A stretch of DNA of 64,000 bases from Thermoplasmata archaeon (GCA_022750195.1 JAKIWE010000001.1:928672-992671), one strand, 5' to 3'; shown: positions 8,872-17,753, counted from the stretch's first letter. Made by a program: numbers and translations. The notes: generated from the sequence alone by a model not told the origin.

Positions 8872-11265
8872 CTAGCCGACGGCCCCGCGTCGCAGGCCGT
8901 CGAGCTTGAGGCGCTGCTCGAGGGCCGCGATCGTCCGCGTGGTGGTCACCACGGTGTCGGCGTTCAGCGAGATCGAGTCGATCCCTTGGCGCACGAGGAA
9001 CTCCGCGAACTCCGGATAGACGCTGGGACCCTGTCCGCAGATCCCGACCGTCTTCCCGGCGGCGTGGGCTCCCTCGATCAGCAGCTCGATGGCTCGCTGC
9101 ACGGCCGGGTCCCGCTCGTCGAAGTAGCCCATCCGCCCGAGCGTCTCCGAGTCGCGGTCCGCGCCGAGGACGAGCTGCGTGAGGTCGTTCGACCCGATCG
9201 AGAAACCGTCGCAGTGCTGGGAGAACTCGCGGGCGAGGAGCACGGTCGACGGCACCTCGGCCATCAGGTACAGCTTGAGGTCGCGCGATCGCTTCAGCCC
9301 CGCCTCCTTGAGCATCTCCGCGATCTGTTCGAGCTCCCAGGTGTTCCGGACGAACGGGAGCATCACCTGGGCGTTCTTCAGGCCCTTCTCGGTCCGGACC
9401 TTGTGGATCGCCTCGAGCTCGAGCAGGAACGCGGGCCGGTAGATGGGGGAGATGTAGCGGGAGCAGCCCCGCCAGCCGATCATCGGGTTCTCCTCCTTCG
9501 GCTCGAACTCTTCGCCCCCCGGCATCCCGCGGTACTCGTTCGTCTTGAAGTCGGACGTACGGACGATCACCGGGCGGGGGTAGAACGCCTCGCAGACCTT
9601 GCCGATGCCATCGGCGAGCCGCTCGACGAGCTGCGCCTGCTTGCCCTGCTTGATCAGGACGAGCGGGTGCTCTCGGATGTGGGCCGTGAAAATGAACTCG
9701 ATCCGAAGGAGCCCGACCCCCTGGACCGGGAGGCGGGCGTACTCCGCGGCCTTCTCCGGCACGGCGACGTTCACGAAGATCTTCGTCGCCGTCACAGGGA
9801 CGCCGTGGTCGCTGCCGCCCCCGCCGTGCGCGGCGGCCTCGGGGGCCGGCGCGGCGGTCTTTTCGGCACGGCGCCCGGCATAGACCAGACCGGTCTTGCC
9901 GTCGAGGGTGATCTCGGCGCCGTCGGCGATGGTCTTCGTCGCGGTGCGGGTCCCGACGATGCAGGGGACGCCGAGCTCTCGCGAGACGATCGCGGCGTGG
10001 CAGGTCATCCCGCCTTCGTCCGTGACGATCCCGGCGGACTTCGTCATCGCCGGAACCATGTCCGGCGTGGTCATCGAGGTGACCAGGATCTCGCCTTCCT
10101 TCAGTCGGTCCATCTCCGCAGCCTTCAGCGTCAGCCGAGCGCGGCCCGATGCGATGCCCGGACTGGCCCCGAGGCCGCGCACGATCGCCTCACCCATGCC
10201 CTCACTCTCCGACCCCTTCGAGGGGGTCGGCGCAACGCGGCTCTCCTTCGGTCCGTGAGACACGGGTGGGGCCATGTGCGGCGCAGGAGCGGGGGTTCCC
10301 ATGGCCTTGGCGGAGATCGTGGTGATCGGGCGGGCCTGGACGATGTAGAGGCCCGAACCGTCCTCGCACCACTCGATATCCATGGGCCGGCGGTAGTGGG
10401 ACTCGATCACTCGGGCCAAGGAGGCCAGCTGCTCGATCCGTTCGTCGGAGAGCTTCTGGATCGACCGGTGCTCGGCGTCCAGGTCCTCCCGTCGGTTCCC
10501 CCCGCCCTCGGCCCGGACCACACGGAAGTTCTGCTCGGAGATCTGCTTATGGACGATCCGCTGGGTCATCCCGTCGACCACGTAGTGGTCCGGGGTCACC
10601 TCCCCCCCGACGATCGCCTCGCCGAGACCGAAGCCGGCCTCGATGATCATGTGGTTCTCGCCGGTGTTCGGGTCCCGGGTGAACAGGATCCCGCTCACCT
10701 CGCTCTCGACCATCTTCTGGACGAGGACGGCGAGTCGGACCTGGAGGTGGTCGAATCCCTTGCGCGCCCGGTAGACGAGAACGCGGCCGGTGAACAGCGA
10801 GCCCCAGCACTTCCGGATCGCGGCCAGGACCTCGTCCGTCCCGGTGACGTTCAGGTAGGTCTCCTGCAACCCTGCGAACGACGCCCCCTCGAGGTCCTCG
10901 GCGGTCGCCGAGGAGCGAACGGCGCTGAACCGGACCTCGTGGCTCTCGACGTAGTGCCGGTACGCCTGCTCGAGCGCCGCCCGCATCTCTTCCGGGAACT
11001 CCGTCGCCTCGAAGATCGACCGGATCCGCTTGGCGACGGCATCGACGCTGTCCGGTCGGTCGAGGTCCAGCGTCGCGATCGCTGCCGGGATCTCGGCCGC
11101 TAGGGGTGTCTGATCGACGAACGCCTGGTAGCACTCCGTCGTGACGACGAACCCGGGAGGGATCGGCAGCCCCTGACGGACGAGCTCCCCGAGCTTGCCG
11201 GCCTTTCCGCCGACGAGCGGGAGGTCGGAGTCGGAGACGTCCGCGAGATCGACGATGAACGGCAC
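8872..11265 (-). CDS. ppsA: Phosphoenolpyruvate synthase
   Basis: Converts pyruvate, ATP and water to PEP, AMP and phosphate, the entry step of gluconeogenesis. The start is the GTG at 11265 (then PFIVDLADVSDSDLPLVGGKAGKLGEL), 8 nt after the trm5 stop; upstream residues are low-complexity. Three domains are complete: an ATP-grasp pyruvate-phosphate-dikinase N-domain (about 1-340, with AVRSSATAEDLEGASFAGLQ), a swivelling phosphohistidine domain with GGMTCHAAIVSRE (catalytic His near 422), and a PEP-binding TIM barrel with GSNDLTQLVLGADRD and GICGQGPS near the C-terminus. The 797-aa length is normal. It is the last gene of an apgM-trm5-ppsA operon, so two gluconeogenic enzymes are expressed together. 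Confidence 0.95.
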   Translation of the reverse strand: MPFIVDLADVSDSDLPLVGGKAGKLGELVRQGLPIPPGFVVTTECYQAFVDQTPLAAEIPAAIATLDLDRPDSVDAVAKRIRSIFEATEFPEEMRAALEQAYRHYVESHEVRFSAVRSSATAEDLEGASFAGLQETYLNVTGTDEVLAAIRKCWGSLFTGRVLVYRARKGFDHLQVRLAVLVQKMVESEVSGILFTRDPNTGENHMIIEAGFGLGEAIVGGEVTPDHYVVDGMTQRIVHKQISEQNFRVVRAEGGGNRREDLDAEHRSIQKLSDERIEQLASLARVIESHYRRPMDIEWCEDGSGLYIVQARPITTISAKAMGTPAPAPHMAPPVSHGPKESRVAPTPSKGSESEGMGEAIVRGLGASPGIASGRARLTLKAAEMDRLKEGEILVTSMTTPDMVPAMTKSAGIVTDEGGMTCHAAIVSRELGVPCIVGTRTATKTIADGAEITLDGKTGLVYAGRRAEKTAAPAPEAAAHGGGGSDHGVPVTATKIFVNVAVPEKAAEYARLPVQGVGLLRIEFIFTAHIREHPLVLIKQGKQAQLVERLADGIGKVCEAFYPRPVIVRTSDFKTNEYRGMPGGEEFEPKEENPMIGWRGCSRYISPIYRPAFLLELEAIHKVRTEKGLKNAQVMLPFVRNTWELEQIAEMLKEAGLKRSRDLKLYLMAEVPSTVLLAREFSQHCDGFSIGSNDLTQLVLGADRDSETLGRMGYFDERDPAVQRAIELLIEGAHAAGKTVGICGQGPSVYPEFAEFLVRQGIDSISLNADTVVTTTRTIAALEQRLKLDGLRRGAVG

Positions 11266-11273
11266 GAGAGCAC

Positions 11274-12296
11274 CTACGCGTCGCCCCGGTGGAACCGGAA
11301 CGCGACGAGGTCGGCGCGCGGCGAGTAGGGGTGCACGACGTGGCGGTCGACGCACTTCCAGGCCCCGGGGTCGGGCAGCCCTGCCGCCAGGCGCTCCTGG
11401 GCCCCGGTCACGTCGGTCCGGTCGGCGACGATGTAGTAATACAGCACTCCGCCGGCGGCCACCGTCGCGCCGACCGAGGCGGCATACTTAATCCCTTCGA
11501 GAGGAAGGTTCACGATGACGCGCTGAACGCGGCCCGCCGAGGGGAGAAACGATTCTAGGCGGTCGACGATCGCGGTCACCGGCGGTCGTCGCGGTAGCCT
11601 CGCCAGGCTCGTCCCGAGCAGTTCGATAGCCTGGGGGTTGGCGTCGACCGCGACGATCGACGCCGCACGGCCAGCCGCCGCGATCGTGAGCGTGAAGGGT
11701 CCGACGCCGCAGCAGAGGTCGTACACCGCCTCGCCGGCTCCGACCTCCGCCGCGACGAGCGCATGTTCACGCGCCAGCCGCGGGGAGAAGTAGGCGCGCT
11801 CGAGGTCGACCCGGATCGCCAGCCCGTTCTCACGATACCACGTGCGGAAGTCCCCCTCCCCGGCGATCCGCTCGATCGTGTGGGTCCGTTCCGGACCGTG
11901 GACCCCTTTGTCCCATCCCACGACCCGTGCTCCGGGGACGAACCTTAGCAAGGCCTCGCCGATGGCGAGCGCGCGGTCGGACATCGTCTCCGGCAGGCGG
12001 ATCAGCACGATGTCCCCGACGACGTCGAACGACCGCGGTAGGGTCGCCCGTTCGGCGGGAGTCAGGTCGACGTGGTCTCGGTACGACGTGAGGGGCGGCG
12101 CGTCGGTCGGCTCGAACTCGGCCTCGACGATCCGCCCAATCTCGGGTTGCGCCGAGGGCGGGCCTGTCAGGGGGAACCAGACCTCGCCGTCACGGCGGGC
12201 GACGCGCAGGTCCGGGCGTAGGAGCCGAAGTTCCTTCAGCTGACGGCGCAGCACCTCCGCGTGCGCAGTGTCGACGACGGCCGCCCAGCTTCTCAT
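11274..12296 (-). CDS. trm5: tRNA (guanine37-N1)-methyltransferase Trm5
   Basis: Makes m1G37 in tRNAs, which prevents +1 frameshifting. The start is the ATG at 12296 (RSWAAVVDTAHAEVLRRQLKE), which overlaps the apgM stop as ATGA. Features are a small N-terminal domain, a middle segment with RSFDVVGDIVLIRLPE (the D2 strand typical of Trm5), ERTHTIERIAGEGDFRTWYRENG, the SAM-binding motif YDLCCGVGPFTLTIAAAG near residue 190, VAVDANPQAIELL, and the catalytic-loop motif NLPLEG near 260 (the Trm5 equivalent of NPPY). The 340-aa length is typical of archaeal Trm5. Confidence 0.92.
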   Translation of the reverse strand: MRSWAAVVDTAHAEVLRRQLKELRLLRPDLRVARRDGEVWFPLTGPPSAQPEIGRIVEAEFEPTDAPPLTSYRDHVDLTPAERATLPRSFDVVGDIVLIRLPETMSDRALAIGEALLRFVPGARVVGWDKGVHGPERTHTIERIAGEGDFRTWYRENGLAIRVDLERAYFSPRLAREHALVAAEVGAGEAVYDLCCGVGPFTLTIAAAGRAASIVAVDANPQAIELLGTSLARLPRRPPVTAIVDRLESFLPSAGRVQRVIVNLPLEGIKYAASVGATVAAGGVLYYYIVADRTDVTGAQERLAAGLPDPGAWKCVDRHVVHPYSPRADLVAFRFHRGDA

Positions 12297-13621
12297 GGAG
12301 TGGGAGAGGAGCCGCTCGCGAGCAGACGTGCGAGCAGCAGCCGGGCCGGCTGGACCCCCAGCGAGCCTTCGGCACAGACCCGCTCGGAGAACTTCCCGTC
12401 CCCTCGGCCCGTCCGAGCCGTCGGCTCCGGGCCAAAGCCAGCCATCACGAGCGGCACGGGATCGTCGGAGTGGGCGCGGAGTATGCAGGGCGTCGCATGG
12501 TCGGCCGTCACCGCGATCCGGGTGCTCGCCCAATCGATCCCGTCAAGGAACGGCCCGAAGAACGACCGGTCGAGCGCCTCGATGATCTCCTTCTTCGCGA
12601 CCGCCTTCCCGTCGTGCCCCGGCTCGTCCGGCCCCTTGAGGTGGACGTACACGAACGGTTGGCGGGCCAGCGCCTCGCGCGTGACCCGCGCGCGCTCCCG
12701 CAGCGCGGCGTCGCGGTCAGCTCCCATAGGCCCGACGTACAGATCGTCGAGGCCGAGCAGGCGCGCGATGCCGCGCTCGACCGGCATCTCCGTCACCGCG
12801 GCCCCTGACATGCCGTACTTTTCTAGGAACGGCTCAGGAGGGGGTGCAGGAAGTGTCCCAGCATTCCTGAGAAGGATACCGTTGGCTAGGGGGCGGCCCT
12901 CCTGAGCACGGCGCTGGTTGACGGGGTGGGCGGCCAACGGGCTTCGCGCCCGTTCCAGGAAGCGGTTCACGGCGTCGGCGGTGCGCACGGAGGCGAGTCG
13001 GTCATCGAGCGGCGCGACGAGGAGCACCCTAGGGTTCGTGGGGGTTCGGGCCCTTCCCAAGCCGCCGACCCGCTCGTAGAACGGGTCCGCGTTGGAGACC
13101 TCCGGCGACAGTCCTCCGCCGTGGATCGGGTGTAGCCAGAGGACGCCTCGGTGCCCGACGGTGGCGCGGAGCTCGGCGCGGATCCCTTCCGGGGCGAGGA
13201 GATTCGCCTCCGTGAGGGTGCGGGCGAGCGCGGTCGATTCCGACGTGGAAAGTCCCCGGCCGACGCGGGAGTCGGCGATCGTCCCGTCGGGGGCGAGGGT
13301 GGCGAAGTTCATCCGCAGGGCCACGTCGCCAGGCTCCAGCGGGACTTCGACGCCGAGCGCTTCGAGAACTCCACGCCCCGGGGAGTCCTTCTCCGGGTCG
13401 TAGCCCAGGAGCGCGAGGACCCCGGCGTCGGATTCCGGGGCGGTCCCGGGGCCGATGAGCATCACCAGTCCGCGTCGCCCGTCGGCGAGCAGGCGGTCGA
13501 GATTCGGGGTCTTCGCCGCCTCGACCGGCGAGAGGCCGCTCGTCTCCGGATGGGGTCGGTCGCCGAGCCCATCGAGGATGATGAGCGCTCGATGCAGGCT
13601 CTCGGTGCGCGCGCCTGTCAT
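12293..13621 (-). CDS. apgM: 2,3-bisphosphoglycerate-independent phosphoglycerate mutase, archaeal type
   Basis: Interconverts 3- and 2-phosphoglycerate. Alkaline-phosphatase-fold metalloenzyme: ALIILDGLGDRP (first metal-binding Asp), EAAKTPNLDRLLADG, PESDAGVLALLGYDP (the catalytic serine region), MNFATLAPDGTIADSRVGRGL, FVYVHLKGPDEPGHDGKA and VTADHATPCILRAHSDDPVP (metal-binding His/Asp). Length 442 aa is slightly above the usual ~410 because of the N-terminal ten residues and a C-terminal tail. First gene of the operon with trm5 and ppsA. The start codon is close to a TATA-like sequence shared with the divergent gene, so a slightly later start cannot be excluded. Confidence 0.92.
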   Translation of the reverse strand: MTGARTESLHRALIILDGLGDRPHPETSGLSPVEAAKTPNLDRLLADGRRGLVMLIGPGTAPESDAGVLALLGYDPEKDSPGRGVLEALGVEVPLEPGDVALRMNFATLAPDGTIADSRVGRGLSTSESTALARTLTEANLLAPEGIRAELRATVGHRGVLWLHPIHGGGLSPEVSNADPFYERVGGLGRARTPTNPRVLLVAPLDDRLASVRTADAVNRFLERARSPLAAHPVNQRRAQEGRPLANGILLRNAGTLPAPPPEPFLEKYGMSGAAVTEMPVERGIARLLGLDDLYVGPMGADRDAALRERARVTREALARQPFVYVHLKGPDEPGHDGKAVAKKEIIEALDRSFFGPFLDGIDWASTRIAVTADHATPCILRAHSDDPVPLVMAGFGPEPTARTGRGDGKFSERVCAEGSLGVQPARLLLARLLASGSSPTP

Positions 13622-13624
13622 ATC

Positions 13625-13633
13625 GTTATATGG
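13625..13633. promoter_or_regulatory. Box A in the apgM / membrane-protein divergent gap
   Basis: GTTATATGG lies 24-32 nt before the GTG at 13657, the right distance for leaderless expression of the plus-strand gene. Its complement could also serve the minus-strand apgM, although that ATG is only a few bases away. Confidence 0.5.
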
Positions 13634-13656
13634 AGTGGGCCAGTTGGCCGCGGCGC

Positions 13657-14721
13657 GTGCAGCCGCCGAGCGCGATAAAGACGTTCGCGACGCGTCCGAT
13701 CGGGCGCGTCGCGCTCATCGCGCTGGCGATCGGCACCCTCGTCGGGGCCCTGCTCGAGCTCGGTCCGTTCATCGCGATCCCTACGTTCCTGCTCTTCGGT
13801 CTCGCCCTGCCGATCTACATGGGCGAGAAGCGCCCTCGGCGTCTCGCCGTCTGGGGACTCGTGGGCCTCCTGATCGCTTCGCCGCTGGCGGGCTTGGGCG
13901 AAGCCGCGATGCTGCGGACGCCCCCCGGCGCCGTGAACTCCCCGACCGTCTTTCCGGACAGCGGCAACAGCAGCGCGGTCCTCCAGGGGGCCAAGGTCGC
14001 CCCGTACCTGGGGGGCGGCGGGTCGACGTTCGTCTTCACCGTCCACCTCGTCCCGGGCAACCTCCCCTACCCTCAGACCCAGGTCGCCTGGGTCGAACTC
14101 TGGGTGAGCACGTGTCCGGGGGCGACCAGCTCCTCCTCGAACTACTGCGCGTCCGGCTATCCGTTCTACGGGCCGTTCAACGATACGTTTGGGACCGCCG
14201 GCACCCGGAACAGCACGATGGTCCAGTTCAACGTCACGCTCCACGGCGACAACATCTGGTGGTGGCAGATGGCCGCCGCCACCCGCAATACGACCGGCGG
14301 CAACATCACTTGGATCTTCCTCGACCCACAGACAGGCTACCCCGGCGTGGAGGGTCCGATCACCGGCGACTTCCTGAGCACGGTGGGGATCGTCCTGCCG
14401 TCCGTCTACCAGTACGTTCTGATCTACGACGGCGTTCCGTTCTACATCGCCCTGCTGGTCTACGCGCTGTTCAAGTCCCGAGAGGCACGGCGCAAGGCTG
14501 CCCGGGCCCCGCCCCCGGAGCCTCGGGACGACGGGACGACCCCCGCTCCTGCGAGCGTACCCACCGCCGGTGGGACTCCCGCCCCCCCGCCGAAGCCGGA
14601 GCTAAGCTGCCCGAACTGCAAGGCGGTCGTCTATCCCAACGAAGCGAACTGCTGGAAGTGCGGCGCCCCGCTGTCCAAGAGCGCCCCGTCCTCGGCCCCA
14701 CTGGCCTCCGCCCCGAAGTAG
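13657..14721 (+). CDS. Membrane protein with extracellular loop and C-terminal zinc ribbon
   Basis: About 354 aa. Two or three transmembrane helices lie in the first ~90 residues (VALIALAIGTLVGALLEL, then FIAIPTFLLFGLALPIYM, then WGLVGLLIASPLAGLG). A ~170-residue extracellular domain rich in N-x-S/T sequons follows, then another hydrophobic helix (VPFYIALLVYALFKSRE), a basic stretch, a Pro/Ala-rich linker and a zinc ribbon CPNCKAVVYPNEANCWKCG. I chose the GTG at 13657 rather than the ATG at 13630 because the TATA element overlaps that ATG. The architecture (outside domain, membrane, disordered linker, cytoplasmic zinc ribbon) matches the surface protein at the start of the window. Function unknown. 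Confidence 0.75.
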   Translation: MQPPSAIKTFATRPIGRVALIALAIGTLVGALLELGPFIAIPTFLLFGLALPIYMGEKRPRRLAVWGLVGLLIASPLAGLGEAAMLRTPPGAVNSPTVFPDSGNSSAVLQGAKVAPYLGGGGSTFVFTVHLVPGNLPYPQTQVAWVELWVSTCPGATSSSSNYCASGYPFYGPFNDTFGTAGTRNSTMVQFNVTLHGDNIWWWQMAAATRNTTGGNITWIFLDPQTGYPGVEGPITGDFLSTVGIVLPSVYQYVLIYDGVPFYIALLVYALFKSREARRKAARAPPPEPRDDGTTPAPASVPTAGGTPAPPPKPELSCPNCKAVVYPNEANCWKCGAPLSKSAPSSAPLASAPK

Positions 14722-14737
14722 GGCGGGGTCGTCCGCG

Positions 14738-16909
14738 TTACGTGAACTTCGACGGCTGGTTGAGCAGCGAGATCGGCATCTGGTCGTCGAGCAGATTGAA
14801 CTGCGAACCGGGGACCGTCAGCACGACGCTCAGGGTGTAGCTCCCCGCCCCTGGCGCCTGCCAGAAGAGGGAGACGTACGACCAGTTCCCCGCGAAGGAG
14901 AGCGTCACGGAGGCCGTGACCGCGATCCCCTGGTAGACGGCGACGCTGCCGTTCACGTAGAGCGTGGCGGTGACCGTCGCCCCGGTCGCCCCGTTCTCAC
15001 GGAGCGCCGCGTAGATCGTCGTGAGCGAGGACGGGTGCTGGCCGAGGAGGACCGCCCCCGAAATGCCGAAATCGTAGAGAGCGCGGCCGGCCGAGCCGCT
15101 CGTCGCGATCCCGCCCGCAAAGCCCACCAAGTTGTACACGACGGCGGCTCCCGCGGCCCCGGTGCCCCACGAGTTGGCGGAAGGGGTCAAAGGCGTGGTC
15201 AGCAGGGAGGGGTCCGTGCCCAGGGCGACGAAGTTGTGTCCACCGGTGACGAACCAAGAGCCGATGGCGTGGTTGCTTCCGTCCTTGAGCCACGCCGGGT
15301 TGGTGGTCCCGGCCTTGAAGTAGGAGATCGGGGTGAACGCCGCCGATCCGGCGAGCGTTTGGTTCAGTTTCAGGGTCGCCGGCACGCCGTCGGCCCTCAA
15401 CCGGTTGGGCACGGAGGCGGTGTAGGTCAGGGTCGTCGTCGCCGCGGTCACCGTCGCGGTGACCGTTGCAGCGGAGGTGATGCCGAAGTTCGTAAGGAAC
15501 GTGGCGCCGTAGCTCGCCGAGGTCGTGGCCGCGAACAGCGCGGCGCCGGTGACGATGAAGTTGGTACCCTGCAGCTTCGCCTGCTCAGCGGTGCTCGGGC
15601 TGTTCTTGCAGCCGCCGGCGTTCGCGCTGCCAAAGTCGACGATGACGAGGCCGTAGGCGTCCAGGGCCGCCTGGCTCGGGAGCGCGGCGGTGCACGCAAC
15701 GAACATCGAGGTGAACGGCACCCCGTCGGCCACGAGCTCGTTCGCGAAGTAGGCGCTCTCGTTGCTCGCGTTCCGCTGCCCGCTGATCTGGTCGTGGGCG
15801 ATGAACAGGATCTTCGGCCAGACGGTGAGGTTGAGGGAGGCAGCGCCGCTGCCCCCGCCGGAGATCGTCACGTCGACGACGAGCTGGATCGCGCCGACGG
15901 TCGTCGGGGTCCAGGTGATCGAGAAGGTGCTGGTCTGGCCCCCGCCGATCGTTCCCGACGCCGAGCCGACGTTGGTGCCCGCCGCGAGGAACGCCAGCGT
16001 GACGGGAAGCGAACTCCCACCGTTGTTCGTGACCAGCGAAGTGACCGTGGTCCCGGAGCCCTTGATCGGCGCGCTAGGGTTGGCAAGGAGGCTGACGGTG
16101 ATGATCGAGGACGAGGTCGGGCTGACGACGGTGACCGGTATCGCTACCGAGCCGATCTGGCCGACCTGGTCGGTGGCGTTGACGAAGGCGAAGAACGTCC
16201 CCGCCTGGCTGGTCGTGCCGGCGCTGATGTTGTAGACCCACATCCCGATGGAACCGAGGTAGCTCATCAACTGCGGGCCGGAGACGGAGACGCCGGGGAT
16301 CTGGGACAGGTTGACGTACACCGAGTAGTTGCGGAGGTCATCGTCGACGATCTGGGCCTGGATCTGGACCGCTCCGCCGATCGTGGGCGTGGCGGGGGAG
16401 GTCCCGGTCGTGAGGAAGGTCGGCGGGATGTTCGGATTCGAGCCCGGTAAGGTGGTCCGGAACAGGAGCTCGGTCGTGGAGACGATCGACACGGAGAGGT
16501 TGTCCGGCGCCGTCAGGCCAAAGCTGGCCATGTTCAGGTACCAGGTCTGACCCAGCCCCCAGGTCGTCGAGCCGTTGAGCCCGTTGGCGAGGGTGAACGG
16601 ATTCGGCACGAAGGTAGGGTGCGCGGCGGACTGCAGGTAGAACAAGATCGAACCGGTGAGCGTCGGGCCGGCCAGGTGGAGGATCGTGATGCCGTTGATA
16701 TGCAACCCTCCGGCGCCGCCGTACAGGAGCTGGGCCGCGAACTGGTTCGCGGGTTGGGGGGGCGGACGTGGGAAGGTATTGACGAAGAAGAAGATCGACG
16801 CGAAGAGCGTGACCGTCAGCGCGAGGAGGAGGATCGTCGCGACGACATCGGAAACTCCTCGCGGGTTCGGCGCCCGCCAGGGGCGACGCCGCGTAAACCG
16901 TCGGTGCAC
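14738..16909 (-). CDS. Large surface protein with archaeal type IV pilin-like N-terminus
   Basis: A 723-aa secreted protein. The first 45 residues are Arg-rich and then ...NPRGVSDVVATILLLAL plus about 20 more hydrophobic residues: the class III signal peptide of archaeal pilins, with the preflagellin peptidase (PibD) site expected just before the hydrophobic helix. The rest is Thr/Ser/Gly-rich with repeated Ig/CARDB-like beta domains; one region (about 370-430) has a more globular look (WPKILFIAHDQISGQ..., LVIVDFGSANAGG), resembling a Rossmann-like module found in some surface proteins. Most archaeal pilins have 100-200 residues, so this is unusually long. It probably forms or decorates a pilus-like or S-layer-linked fibre. 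A GTG start is used. Confidence 0.8.
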   Translation of the reverse strand: MHRRFTRRRPWRAPNPRGVSDVVATILLLALTVTLFASIFFFVNTFPRPPPQPANQFAAQLLYGGAGGLHINGITILHLAGPTLTGSILFYLQSAAHPTFVPNPFTLANGLNGSTTWGLGQTWYLNMASFGLTAPDNLSVSIVSTTELLFRTTLPGSNPNIPPTFLTTGTSPATPTIGGAVQIQAQIVDDDLRNYSVYVNLSQIPGVSVSGPQLMSYLGSIGMWVYNISAGTTSQAGTFFAFVNATDQVGQIGSVAIPVTVVSPTSSSIITVSLLANPSAPIKGSGTTVTSLVTNNGGSSLPVTLAFLAAGTNVGSASGTIGGGQTSTFSITWTPTTVGAIQLVVDVTISGGGSGAASLNLTVWPKILFIAHDQISGQRNASNESAYFANELVADGVPFTSMFVACTAALPSQAALDAYGLVIVDFGSANAGGCKNSPSTAEQAKLQGTNFIVTGAALFAATTSASYGATFLTNFGITSAATVTATVTAATTTLTYTASVPNRLRADGVPATLKLNQTLAGSAAFTPISYFKAGTTNPAWLKDGSNHAIGSWFVTGGHNFVALGTDPSLLTTPLTPSANSWGTGAAGAAVVYNLVGFAGGIATSGSAGRALYDFGISGAVLLGQHPSSLTTIYAALRENGATGATVTATLYVNGSVAVYQGIAVTASVTLSFAGNWSYVSLFWQAPGAGSYTLSVVLTVPGSQFNLLDDQMPISLLNQPSKFT

Positions 16910-16939
16910 GAGGACGCTCCGTACCGCTTCCCCACCGGC

Positions 16940-16958
16940 GAACAGTGGGGGAACAGTG
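16940..16958. repeat. Tandem direct repeat GAACAGTG (candidate operator)
   Basis: Two exact copies of GAACAGTG are separated by GGG, so they repeat every 11 bp, one helical turn. They lie between the minus-strand box A and the pilin-like start codon. Ribbon-helix-helix proteins often bind such half-sites, and the divergent gene encodes one. Binding is inference. Confidence 0.45.
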
Positions 16959-17213
16959 TACGATGCTTGCGCCCCGTATTTAGAGGTTGGTAGACGTGGC
17001 GCCGCCGGCGCCGCAACGGAGTATCGACGAACGGTTCAATGCGCATTCACACGTCCGGATACACCGGTCGATTTTGGAGCGAAAAAACGGGTCGGTTATA
17101 CGGACGAATCAGCGACGAACGACGGCTCCGACGGCCCTCCGGATTTGTTCGACACGTCAGCGGAGCGCGCGTCGAGCGCGCCGGATATTTTTCGGGGCGG
17201 GGACGACCATCAG

Positions 17214-17219
17214 TTTAAG
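17214..17219 (+). promoter_or_regulatory. Box A promoter of the RHH-ftsZ-like operon
   Basis: TTTAAG within CAGTTTAAGT lies 31-36 nt before the GTG at 17250, close to leaderless spacing. Confidence 0.5.
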
Positions 17220-17249
17220 TAGAACGAGTCGGGATGGCCTGCCCAAGCC

Positions 17250-17753
17250 GTGTTCGACAAAGCCCCCCGACGCGCGACCACGCCGGCCGACGAGGCCGGA
17301 CGGTCCCGGGTCGGTCCCGAAGACGAGCGGATCGCCCTCCGGTGCAACCGGCGCGAGCTGCAGCTCTTGGACTCGTTCGTAGCGAGTGGAGAGTTCCGCA
17401 GCCGCTCCGAGCTCATGAGGGCGGCGCTGCTCGAGTTCCTCCGGGCCCGCTCCCTGGGCGCCGCTCCGGTGAGCCCCGCAGCGAGCGGGGAGCGACTCGT
17501 GGAGGTAGCGGTGCACCTCCGGCCGGACGAGGCGGAGACCTATCGGGCCTACGGCCGGATGATCGCCAACGGGACCGAGCTCGCCGACGTCGTGGCCCAA
17601 CTGGCCCGGCGCGGCGAGATCGAGCTCAAGGTTGGCGAGCTCGTGGAGCGCGCCCGACGCTCGGTCCGCGGTGCGGCCGAGACCGAGGCGGAGCTCCGCG
17701 CCCTGCAAGAGAGCGGGGAAGAGCTGAGCCGGAAAGGGGTCGTGGGGCGCTAG
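17250..17753 (+). CDS. Ribbon-helix-helix (CopG/MetJ-like) DNA-binding protein
   Basis: 167 aa. Residues about 26-66 form an RHH domain: ERIALRCNRRELQLLDSFVASG (strand and helix 1) then FRSRSELMRAALLEFLRAR (helix 2), the arrangement of dimeric RHH regulators. The C-terminal ~100 residues are charged and helical (HLRPDEAETYRAYGRMIANG, ELVERARRSVRGAAETEAELRALQ), probably a coiled-coil or oligomerisation region. It is followed after 28 nt by the FtsZ-like gene, so the pair is likely co-transcribed. Possible targets include its own promoter and the divergent pilin-like gene, where a tandem repeat sits. Confidence 0.8.
   Translation: MFDKAPRRATTPADEAGRSRVGPEDERIALRCNRRELQLLDSFVASGEFRSRSELMRAALLEFLRARSLGAAPVSPAASGERLVEVAVHLRPDEAETYRAYGRMIANGTELADVVAQLARRGEIELKVGELVERARRSVRGAAETEAELRALQESGEELSRKGVVGR

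Larger units (their letters stand above)
16910..17249. promoter_or_regulatory. Divergent regulatory region between pilin-like gene and RHH gene
   Basis: A 340-nt gap, AT-richer than its surroundings, without a credible gene. It contains a box A for the minus strand (complement of CGTATTTAGA, 16975-16984), a tandem repeat GAACAGTG at 16940-16947 and 16951-16958 (11-bp period), a palindrome GGCGCC-GCC-GGCGCC at 16998-17012, and box A for the plus strand (TTTAAG, 17214-17219). The tandem repeat falls near the predicted pilin start of transcription. Confidence 0.55.

Noticed and set aside
8986-11103. 705-codon open frame on the plus strand
   Set aside because: It lies entirely antisense to ppsA and its composition (Asp/Arg/Leu/Val-rich, no motif) is the usual shadow of a GC-rich gene.
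15035-16450. 471-codon frame on the plus strand opposite the pilin-like gene
   Set aside because: Composition (Arg/Gly/Asp) is the reverse-strand echo of a Thr/Ser/Gly-rich protein.
17020-17060. tRNA-like GGTTCAATGC
   Set aside because: No matching acceptor, D-arm or anticodon stem can be drawn around it.
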